Assembly (NCBI GenBank): GCA_965205995.1
Contig: OZ242200.1
Location: forward strand, 3,100,001 to 3,164,000
From: MPNO01 sp965205995
GTDB lineage: Bacteria; Pseudomonadota; Alphaproteobacteria; MPNO01
Reading direction: 5' to 3'
Length of the DNA: 64,000 nucleotides
In this document: in pieces, positions 44,176 to 51,244 of the stretch
Position numbering within the stretch: position 1 is the stretch's first letter
Layout: the number at the start of each line of letters is the position of its first letter
Notes under the pieces: generated by a model
Told to the model about the DNA's origin: nothing
Seen by the model: the letters and a program-made list of their open reading frames with translations, nothing else
The model's database searches: none
Translations under genes and position numbers: made by a program

Positions 44176-44524
44176 CTACCCCGCCGCGACAACCCTGTCG
44201 GCCACCCGCTTCCGGATCTCGTCCACCTTCGCGCGCACCGCGACCAGGTAACCGCGCACCATCCCGTCGGCGAATTCCTGATCCTCGGGGCTGCTGTGGC
44301 CATGTTTTCGCGTTCGGGGGTGAAGGCGAAGCGGAGGTGCGGCGCGCCCGCCGCGTCCTCCAGGATCTCGTTGACGATGGTGGCCATCTCGATCCGGCGG
44401 TGCGGATGAACTCGACCTTCTCTTCGGGGTGGAAGAGGATCTTTTCTGTCATCTCCTCGCCGCCGAAGACGATGTCGCGAAAAAGCCGGTTCTCGAACCG
44501 CCGGGTCACCTTGCACCAGCTCAT
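44176..44524 (-). pseudogene. Truncated, frameshifted DUF1857 (AcaC-like SRPBCC) copy
   Basis: Close duplicate of the intact gene at 46376-46852 (shared stretches LFRDIVFGG, MTEKILFHPEEKVEFIRTAG, and identical flanking GCCCCCTAC at the stop). The copy lacks the first about 43 codons; homology ends near 44530, just downstream of the VapC stop. A one-base deletion near 44392 and further changes after it break the frame. Non-functional. Confidence 0.8.
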
Positions 44525-44545
44525 CGCCTGCCCACCCGCCCCGCG

Positions 44546-44965
44546 TCACGCCGTCTGCCACGGATCCACCAGGTCGAGGCCGAGGCCCTCGAAATCGCGG
44601 ACATTCCGGGTCGCGACCGCGAGGTCGTGCGCGCTCGCCGTTCCGGCGATGAGCGCGTCTCCGAGGTCGAGCACGCGTCCCGAGCGCCGCGCCCGCGCCC
44701 GCAGGGCGGCGGCATGCGAGGCTTCCGCGCGCCCGAGCGGCAGGATCCGGTCCTCGTAAAGCGCCACGAACGCCGACAACGCGGCGTCGATGCCGTCGCG
44801 GCGGCGCCCCGGCGGGAGGAGGCCGAGGCCGAACTCCAGCTCGTGGAGAACGATCGCCGACAGCCACAGCTCGTCTTGTCGGGAAAGGAACGCGACGACC
44901 CGCGGGTCCGGCGCGTCCCGCGTCGGCTCCGACACCACGTTCGTATCGAGGAGAAAGCCCTTCAA
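44546..44965 (-). CDS. vapC: VapC-type PIN-domain toxin
   Basis: A 139-residue PIN ribonuclease: FLLDTNVVSE (first Asp), ELEFGL (Glu), DLGDALIAGTA (third acid) and TRNVRDFEGLGL at the end, the full VapC motif set. The TTG start overlaps the antitoxin stop as TTGA, so the pair is translationally coupled. Predicted to cleave tRNA or rRNA when free. Confidence 0.88.
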   Translation of the reverse strand: MKGFLLDTNVVSEPTRDAPDPRVVAFLSRQDELWLSAIVLHELEFGLGLLPPGRRRDGIDAALSAFVALYEDRILPLGRAEASHAAALRARARRSGRVLDLGDALIAGTASAHDLAVATRNVRDFEGLGLDLVDPWQTA

Positions 44966-45258
44966 TCCGACTCGCCGGCCGCCTCGCCGGCGGCGAAGGG
45001 AATCGCTCTCGCCGACTTCCTGTCGCCGGGAGGATCGAGATTCGCGCCGCGCGGCATGTTGTCGACCAGCCACTGCCCGAGCGGCGGGCGGCGCGGCGTC
45101 TTCGCATACCAGTCCGCGGCGGACACCACCACGAAGGACCGCCTCCTGCCGATATGCTGCGGTCCCTCCTCCTCGGACAATCGCAGCACCTCGGACAGGC
45201 GCGCCTTGGCCTCGGCGACGGTCCAGATTCGGCCGGGCTTCGAATGCGGGTCGGGCAT
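44962..45258 (-). CDS. vapB: VapB antitoxin, Phd/YefM type
   Basis: A 98-residue protein with the Phd/YefM N-terminal DNA-binding fold (RIWTVAEAKARLSEVLRLSE, PQHIGRRRSFVVVSAADWY) and a C-terminal toxin-binding tail rich in Pro and charged residues. ATG at 45258 after GGAGGA. It neutralises VapC and represses the operon. It lies between the truncated DUF1857 copy and repeat copy 2. Confidence 0.87.
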   Translation of the reverse strand: MPDPHSKPGRIWTVAEAKARLSEVLRLSEEEGPQHIGRRRSFVVVSAADWYAKTPRRPPLGQWLVDNMPRGANLDPPGDRKSARAIPFAAGEAAGESD

Positions 45259-45321
45259 GGTTCCTCCGCGCGGCGAAGATGGTCCAATATAGACTATATT
45301 GGGGCGCGCATCCACCGCTGG

Positions 45322-45416
45322 CCCTTCGATACGCCGCTTCGCGGCTACTCAGGGATGAGGGGTATTTCCTCATCCCGAGTAGCCCCGGACTCGATCCGGG
45401 GCGTATCGAGGGACGG
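45322..45416. repeat. Intergenic palindromic repeat, copy 2
   Basis: CCCTTCGATACGCCGCTTCG, then GGCTACTCAGGGATGAGG, the mirror CCTCATCCCGAGTAGCC, and GGGGCGTATCGAGGGACGG. Same plan as copy 1 with differences in the stem tips, so this is a dispersed family rather than a simple terminator. Confidence 0.75.
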
Positions 45417-45545
45417 CGGCTCTCCCCGCCGCCGTCTTGCCAGCCATCCGGCCGGGTGCGATCTTGCGCGGCTGGCGCGGGGCCGCCTCGTGGTCCGGAG
45501 AACGCCCCGCGACGCCGCCTGCGGTCGCGGAACGATGCCATTGCG

Positions 45546-46364
45546 ATGGAGCCCGGGACGCAAGTGACACGGAGACCGCAATTTGCCGGGGCCCGGCGCC
45601 GGCTGGCATCGCTGGCGATCGTCGCCTGGGCGGCGGCGGGCGGGGCGGCGGGTGCGGACGGGCTCTATTTGCGGGCCGGGTTCGGTCTCGACCGCCCGGC
45701 CGAGACGGTTTTCACCGATCTCGACTGTTCGCGCGCCTCCCCGGCGGCGCTCTATGGCTGCGGCACAGGCGGCGACGGGGCGGCGCGGCGTTCGGTGGGC
45801 GATTTCGGCACCGCGCCCGCGATCGAACTCGGGCTCGGCTACGCCGCCATGCCCGCGCTGCGGCTGGAAGCGCTGGTCGAATACCGGCCGCGCCTCGCCT
45901 TCGAGGGCCGCGCCAACTTCCTGGAGCCCGGGCGACGGCAGTCGGTGGCGGCGACGCTGTCGTCGTTCGCCGCCATGCTGGCCGCCTATGTCGACCTGCC
46001 CGGGCTGGGCCTGCCGCGGCCCGGCCCGTTCGAGCCGTTCGTCGGCGCCGGCGTCGGCGGCGTGCGCACGAGGACCGGCGAAACCCGCATGCACTTTCCG
46101 GCGACCACGACCGTGGTGCCGGGGGCGCGCCGGATCGACCTCGCCTGGATGCTGACGGCCGGGGTGGCAATGGCGCTGGATGAGCGCGCGACGCTCGATC
46201 TGGCCTGGCGCTACACCGATCTCGGCGAGGCCCGCACCGGGCAAGGCGCGGGCCGGGTGGTCTGGCGCGACGGCAGCCGCGCGCCGCTGCCGCTCGACCT
46301 CGGCGCGACCAAAGCGCGGCTCGCGGGGCACGGGGTCCGGCTCGCCCTGCGCTACGCATTCTGA
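45546..46364 (+). CDS. Outer-membrane beta-barrel protein
   Basis: A 272-residue protein with an N-terminal signal-like stretch (RRLASLAIVAWAAAGGAAGA) and alternating hydrophobic strands ending in LALRYAF with a terminal Phe, the BAM-recognised pattern. GLYLRAGFGLDRP, PAIELGLGYAAMPALRLEAL and RIDLAWMLTAGVAMALDE are barrel strands. OmpA-like/Opa-type small barrel of unknown role. An ATG at 45546 is preferred; the long upstream open frame is not coding. Confidence 0.75.
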   Translation: MEPGTQVTRRPQFAGARRRLASLAIVAWAAAGGAAGADGLYLRAGFGLDRPAETVFTDLDCSRASPAALYGCGTGGDGAARRSVGDFGTAPAIELGLGYAAMPALRLEALVEYRPRLAFEGRANFLEPGRRQSVAATLSSFAAMLAAYVDLPGLGLPRPGPFEPFVGAGVGGVRTRTGETRMHFPATTTVVPGARRIDLAWMLTAGVAMALDERATLDLAWRYTDLGEARTGQGAGRVVWRDGSRAPLPLDLGATKARLAGHGVRLALRYAF

Positions 46365-46375
46365 GGGGGCGCCCC

Positions 46376-46852
46376 CTACGCCGCGATCACCCCGTCCGCC
46401 ACCCGCTTCCTGATCTCGTCCACCGTCGCCTGCACGGCGATCAGATAGCCGCGCGCCATCCCGTCGGCGAATTCCCGCTCCTCGGGGCTGCCATGCGCCA
46501 TGCCCTCGCGTTCCAGGGTGAAGGCGAAGCGGAGGCGGAGCGCGCCCGTCTCGTCCTCCAGGATCTGGTTGACGATGGTGCCCATCTCGATGCCGGCGGT
46601 GCGGATGAACTCGACCTTCTCCTCGGGGTGGAAGAGGATCTTTTCGGTCATCGCCTGGCCGCCGAAGACGATGTCGCGGAAGAGCCCGTTGTCGAACCGC
46701 CCGGTCACCTTGCAATAGCTCATCGCCGGCACGAACGGCACCGCGTCCTCCGCCTTGAGCACCAGGCCGAGCCAGACATGGTGGCGGGTCAGCGCAGGCG
46801 CGCCCGGGGCGAGGTCCGCGTTGACCGGAACGCTGTGCTCGACCGAAAACAT
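46376..46852 (-). CDS. DUF1857 (AcaC-like SRPBCC) protein
   Basis: A 158-residue START/SRPBCC-fold protein: LTRHHVWLGLVLKAEDAVPF at the start, GRFDNGLFRDIVFGG and MTEKILFHPEEKVEFIRTAG in the middle and LRLRFAFTLE near the end. The family binds small hydrophobic ligands; some fungal members act in natural-product assembly. It is the intact parent of the truncated copy at 44176-44524. Confidence 0.82.
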   Translation of the reverse strand: MFSVEHSVPVNADLAPGAPALTRHHVWLGLVLKAEDAVPFVPAMSYCKVTGRFDNGLFRDIVFGGQAMTEKILFHPEEKVEFIRTAGIEMGTIVNQILEDETGALRLRFAFTLEREGMAHGSPEEREFADGMARGYLIAVQATVDEIRKRVADGVIAA

Positions 46853-46959
46853 GGCGCCCTCCCAGCGCTTGCCGATGGCGGATCATCGCACCCAAGCCGC
46901 CGCCTTGCCAGTGATCGGGCCGGGTGCGATCTTGCCGCCGCGAAGACAGGGAGTTCGAG

Positions 46960-47826
46960 GTGAGCGAAACCGGAATGCGGCCCCGCCGCAGCCTCCTGTT
47001 CGTGCCGGGGCTGCGGCCGGACCGGTTCGAAAAGGCGCTGGCGGCGGGCGCCGACATCGTCTGCGTCGACATCGAGGACGCGGTGGCGCTGCCGCGCAAG
47101 GAGGAAGCGCGCGGCCTCGCTTTGCCTTTGTTCGCGGCGGCCCGGGACAGCGATGTCGGCGGCGATGTCGAGTGCATGCTGCGCATCAACCCGCTGTCGA
47201 CCGAAGAGGGCCTGCGGGACATCCTGGCGCTCCGCGCCTCCGCCGCGCCGCCGCCGGCGCTGATGCTGGCGAAGGTGGGCTCGGCGGAGGAGATCGGGCT
47301 CTACGATGCGCTGCTCGACGGCAACTGCGCGAATATCCGCTACCACGTGATCGTCGAATCGACCGACGGGCTCGCCAATGTCCAGGAGATCGCCCGGGCA
47401 TCTGCGCGGATCGATTCCCTGCTGTTCGGCGCGGTCGACATGTCGGCCGACCTGCGCGCGGAAAAGACCTGGGAAGCGCTGCTCTATGCGCGCTCGGCGG
47501 TGGTCCACGCCGCCGCAAGGAACGGGCTCGACCTGCTGGACGTCCCCTGGCTCAATCTCGGCGACCCGGACGGGCTCCTCGTCGAGGCGCGCGCCGCCGC
47601 CGCGCTCGGCTTCACCGGCAAGGCGGCGATCCATCCCAACCAGATCCCGGCGATCAACGAGATCTTCTCCCCCTCGCCGGCGGAGATCGAGCGCGCAAGG
47701 CGGATCATCGCGGCGTTCCGGGAGAACACGACCGGGCTGCTGGTGGTCGACGACGAGCTGATCGAACTCCCGGTGCTGCGCACCATGCACCGGGTGGTGG
47801 CGATCGCCGACCGGCTCGGGGGATGA
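46960..47826 (+). CDS. HpcH/HpaI (CitE-like) CoA-ester lyase
   Basis: A 288-residue TIM-barrel lyase similar to the citrate lyase beta subunit and malyl-CoA lyase. RRSLLFVPGLRPDRFEKAL opens the barrel; VDIEDAVALPRKEEAR gives the metal-binding Asp/Glu; LMLAKVGSAEEI the Lys; HVIVESTDGLANV the Glu; GKAAIHPNQI the last motif. It probably cleaves or forms a 3-hydroxyacyl-CoA such as malyl-CoA. GTG start at 46960 fits the GGGAG spacing; ATG at 46975 is possible. Its stop overlaps the next start (ATGA). Confidence 0.88.
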   Translation: MSETGMRPRRSLLFVPGLRPDRFEKALAAGADIVCVDIEDAVALPRKEEARGLALPLFAAARDSDVGGDVECMLRINPLSTEEGLRDILALRASAAPPPALMLAKVGSAEEIGLYDALLDGNCANIRYHVIVESTDGLANVQEIARASARIDSLLFGAVDMSADLRAEKTWEALLYARSAVVHAAARNGLDLLDVPWLNLGDPDGLLVEARAAAALGFTGKAAIHPNQIPAINEIFSPSPAEIERARRIIAAFRENTTGLLVVDDELIELPVLRTMHRVVAIADRLGG

Positions 47827-48494
47827 CGCCGTTCGGCGAAATTCTGGCCCGGGCGGAGGCCCGTGCGGGCGGGGCGGAGAGGCTCGCCGATCGCATGCCC
47901 GAAATCGCCCCGCCGGAGGCGCTCAGGCGCATCCCGGACGACCGATACCTGTCGCTGATGTCGCTCCGCGTCTTCCGCGCCGGCATACGGCACAGCGTCG
48001 TCGATGCCCGCTGGCCCGCCTTCGAGGAGGTATTCCGGGGCTTCGATCCGAACGCCGTCCGGGCGATGAGCGACGAGGAGCTCGAAGCCCTGACCGGCGA
48101 TGAGCGCATCATCCGGCACTGGGGCAAGATCAAGGCGACGCGCGGCAACGCCGCCGCGATGTGCCGGGCGGCGGATGAGTTCGGCTGTTTCGGCGACTAC
48201 ATCGCCGGCTGGCCGGGCGCCGACATCGTCGGCCTCTGGGCCGACCTCGCCAGGCGCTTCTCCCAGCTCGGCGGCAACTCGGCCGCCAGGTTCCTGCGCA
48301 TGGCCGGCAAGGACAGCTTCATCCTGACCCCCGACGTGGTGCGCGGGCTCAACGCCCACGGCGCCTGTGAGGGGACGCCCAAGGGCAAGCGGGCCCAGGC
48401 GGCGGTGCAGGAAGCGTTCAACGCCTGGGCCGCAGAATGCGGCCGCCCGCTGTCGCATATCAGCGTCGCGCTGGCGATCGCGAGCGCGTCCTGA
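47823..48494 (+). CDS. DNA-3-methyladenine glycosylase I-like protein
   Basis: A 223-residue helix-hairpin-helix glycosylase of the Tag family, which removes alkylated adenine from DNA. LSLMSLRVFRAGIRHSVVDA covers the substrate-pocket helices, DERIIRHWGKIKATRGNAAA the conserved R/K segment and FLRMAGKDSFILTPDVVRGL the HhH region with its Asp. Coupled to the lyase gene through an ATGA overlap. Confidence 0.88.
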   Translation: MTPFGEILARAEARAGGAERLADRMPEIAPPEALRRIPDDRYLSLMSLRVFRAGIRHSVVDARWPAFEEVFRGFDPNAVRAMSDEELEALTGDERIIRHWGKIKATRGNAAAMCRAADEFGCFGDYIAGWPGADIVGLWADLARRFSQLGGNSAARFLRMAGKDSFILTPDVVRGLNAHGACEGTPKGKRAQAAVQEAFNAWAAECGRPLSHISVALAIASAS

Positions 48495-48518
48495 CCCCGG
48501 GCCGGCGCGCGCGCAGCG

Positions 48519-49415
48519 ATGCCGGGTGACCTGGCGCGGCGGCTGGCCGCGATCCCCGCGCCGGTCCGGGGCGCCCTCTGGATGATGGGCTCGACCGCCT
48601 CATGGGCGGTCATGGCGACGCTGATCCGCTATGTCTCGGACGAGATCCACGCCTTCGAGATCGTCTTCCTGCGCAGCCTGTTCGGCATGCTGTTCCTGCT
48701 GCCCTGGCTCTACCGGTCGGGGCTCAAGGGGCTCTACACCCAGCGCTTCGGGATGCATTTCGCGCGCTCCTTCTTCGGCCTGGTCGCGGCCTATCTGATC
48801 TTCACCGCGATCACCCTCGATTCGCTCGGCAGCATCGCGGCGATCATGACCACGCGGCCGATCTTCGCCTCGGCGGCGGCGATCCTGATCCTGCACGAAG
48901 CCTCGCACGGGCGGCGCTGGTCGGCGGCGGCCCTCGGCTTCGTCGGCGCGCTGATCATCCTCCGCCCCGGGCTGGTCGAGATGTCGACCGGCGCGCTGCT
49001 CGCCTTCATCGGGGTCTTCGCCATGGTCGCGGTGGCGATCATCATGAAGTCGCTCGCGCGCACCGAACGCCCGGATGCGATGGCGACATGGCAGATGGTC
49101 GTCTTCGTCCCGGCCTCGCTGGTGCCGGCGCTGCTGGTCTGGACGACGCCGAGCTGGGGGGCGATCGGCGCATTGGTCGCCATGGGGTGCGCCGGCACCC
49201 TCACCCAGCGGGCGCTCGCCCGCGCCTACGAGGCGGCGGATGCCACCGTGGTGCTGCCCTTCGAGTTCACCCGGCTGATCTTTTCGGCGCTGATCGGCCT
49301 GCTCGCCTTCGGCGAGTTCCCCGATATCTGGGTCTGGGTCGGCGGCGCCGTCATCCTCGCCGGCATCGTCACCATGGCCGGGCTGGAGGCGCGGCGCGGC
49401 CCGGCGCGGGGCTGA
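48519..49415 (+). CDS. DMT-superfamily (EamA) transporter
   Basis: A 298-residue membrane protein with about ten hydrophobic segments in two EamA repeats: IRYVSDEIHAFEIVFLRSLF in the first and LARAYEAADATVVLPFEFTR in the second. Predicted metabolite exporter; substrate unknown. Confidence 0.88.
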   Translation: MPGDLARRLAAIPAPVRGALWMMGSTASWAVMATLIRYVSDEIHAFEIVFLRSLFGMLFLLPWLYRSGLKGLYTQRFGMHFARSFFGLVAAYLIFTAITLDSLGSIAAIMTTRPIFASAAAILILHEASHGRRWSAAALGFVGALIILRPGLVEMSTGALLAFIGVFAMVAVAIIMKSLARTERPDAMATWQMVVFVPASLVPALLVWTTPSWGAIGALVAMGCAGTLTQRALARAYEAADATVVLPFEFTRLIFSALIGLLAFGEFPDIWVWVGGAVILAGIVTMAGLEARRGPARG

Positions 49416-49492
49416 GCCCGGCTGAGCGCGGTTGCGCGGCGCCGGCGCCCGGGCCATCATCGCCGGACCGTTCGGGCAGACGGAGGGGCGGC

Positions 49493-50350
49493 GTGCAGGG
49501 CTTCGAGATCAGGACGCTGTCGGATGCGCTCGGCGCGGAGATCGTCGGGCTCGACATCGCCGCGCCGGTCGACGCGGACACCGCCCGGGCGCTGCGGGCG
49601 GCGTGGCGCGACCACATCGTGCTCCTGTTCCGCGCGCCCGGCCTCACCCAGGAGCAGCAGCTCCGCTTCGTCGGGGCGTTCGGCAGTATCGGCACCCGCC
49701 CCCGGCCCAAGGGCGAGCGGCCGGAGGACGCGGCCTCGGTCGACGACGCGATGATGCTGATCTCCAACATCCGCATCGACGGCAAGCCGATCGGCTCGCT
49801 GCCGGACGGCGAGATGTTTTTCCACCACGACACGATCTTCAAGCAGGTGCCCAATCGCGGCACCGCCCTGTACGCGATCGAGGTGCCGGGCCAGGGCGGC
49901 AACACAAAATTCGCCAACCACTATCTCGCTTACGAGGCGCTGCCCGAACGGATCAGGGAGCGGGTCCGGGGCCGGACCGCGTACCACCTCTACGATTACG
50001 TCGTCTACAACAGCCGCGAGGGCAAGGGCGAGCAGGCGGAGACGGTCGACGGCTCGGCCCATCCGGTCTGCATCACCCACCCGGCGAGCGGCCGGACGGC
50101 GCTCTATGTCGACCGGCTGATGACGATGCGGATCGACGGCGTGCCGGAACCGGAAAGCGACGAAATCCTGGACCGGATGTTCGACATCGCCGAGCGCGAG
50201 GACCTGGTCTACGAGCATGTCTGGACGCCGGGCGATCTGCTGGTCTGGGACAATCTCTGCTCGTCCCACGCGCGCACCGATTTCCCGCCCGGCGAACGCC
50301 GGCTGCTGCGCCGCTGCCAGATCGCCGGGGACGGCCCGCCGGTCGAGTAG
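49493..50350 (+). CDS. TauD/TfdA-family 2-oxoglutarate oxygenase
   Basis: A 285-residue Fe(II)/2-oxoglutarate dioxygenase, a family that cleaves taurine, alkyl sulfates, 2,4-D and similar compounds. LGAEIVGLDIAAPVDAD starts the domain. The metal motif H-x-D is FFHHDTIF (H111, D113); the distal His and 2-oxoglutarate Arg are in SSHARTDFPPGERRLLRR. GTG start after GGAGGGGCG. Converges on the DUF427 gene with a 6-bp gap. Confidence 0.9.
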   Translation: MQGFEIRTLSDALGAEIVGLDIAAPVDADTARALRAAWRDHIVLLFRAPGLTQEQQLRFVGAFGSIGTRPRPKGERPEDAASVDDAMMLISNIRIDGKPIGSLPDGEMFFHHDTIFKQVPNRGTALYAIEVPGQGGNTKFANHYLAYEALPERIRERVRGRTAYHLYDYVVYNSREGKGEQAETVDGSAHPVCITHPASGRTALYVDRLMTMRIDGVPEPESDEILDRMFDIAEREDLVYEHVWTPGDLLVWDNLCSSHARTDFPPGERRLLRRCQIAGDGPPVE

Positions 50351-50356
50351 GGCGCC

Positions 50357-51160
50357 CTATTTCGACCACTTGGTCTTCGGCTTCCCGACCTCCACCCCGT
50401 CGACGAAGATCGCGTCGACGTTCTCGTTGTAGAAGCACATCAGATCCCTGATCTTCGGGCATTCGGGGATCGGGTCGGGGTAGCTCCAGACGATGTCCTC
50501 ATGGCTCCGCCCGCCGATCGCGGCCGACCAGTAGACCGCCTCGCCCTTATAGGGGCAGCGCGTCGCGCTGTCGGTCGGCGCGAGCAGGTCCATGCGCACG
50601 TCCTCGCGCGGGATGTAGTAGCGCACCGGCAGCCTGGTCTCGAACAGGAAGTGGGCTTTCGTCGTCTGCGCCACCGTCTCGCCGCCGAGCACCACCCGCA
50701 CCTTGCGCGACGACGGGATCGCGTCGATGCGCTTATAGGGGTCGCGCGCGTGGACGAAGATCTCCTCGTCCTCCTCGTACCAGCGATCGACCTTGCGCCA
50801 GTAGAACGCGGCGAGCCCGGCGAGCTCCGGCACCTCGTCGAACGGCGTCTCGTAGCTCCAGAGGATGTCGTCGACATTCCGCCCGCCGAGGGTGAGCGAC
50901 CGGTAGGAGGCGTCCCCCTTATAGGGGCAGTGCGTGCTGGTGTCGGTCTTCGCCATCAGATCGAGCCGGACGTCCTCGAGGGGGAAGTAATAGACCGGCA
51001 AATGGTTGGCCTCGTGCAGCAGCGACATCCGCGTCGAATCGGCGATCGTCTCGCCGCCGATGACCGCGCGGACGCGGCGCGGGCTCGGCTCGACGCGGAC
51101 ATAGTGGTCCGGGTTCTTCGCAAAGCCGGGCCCGGGGCCGGATGTCTTGATCTCTGCCAT
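50357..51160 (-). CDS. Tandem DUF427 protein
   Basis: A 267-residue protein made of two DUF427 units. Each has a VRAVIGGETIADS- or VRVVLGGETVAQT-type strand, an H/R-LPVYYFP or RLPVRYYIP segment, an ED-R-DL step and CPYKG followed by W/Y-S. The duplicated CPYKG (about residues 78 and 193) shows an internal duplication. DUF427 is a small beta-barrel of unknown function. ATG after GGGAGG. Confidence 0.88.
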   Translation of the reverse strand: MAEIKTSGPGPGFAKNPDHYVRVEPSPRRVRAVIGGETIADSTRMSLLHEANHLPVYYFPLEDVRLDLMAKTDTSTHCPYKGDASYRSLTLGGRNVDDILWSYETPFDEVPELAGLAAFYWRKVDRWYEEDEEIFVHARDPYKRIDAIPSSRKVRVVLGGETVAQTTKAHFLFETRLPVRYYIPREDVRMDLLAPTDSATRCPYKGEAVYWSAAIGGRSHEDIVWSYPDPIPECPKIRDLMCFYNENVDAIFVDGVEVGKPKTKWSK

Positions 51161-51244
51161 CTTGGTCCTCCCTGCTGGCCAAGTGTCTTCCAGCCTCCGG
51201 CCGGGCGCAACCGCGCGATTGCCGCCCCGGCGCGAGGACGGCGC

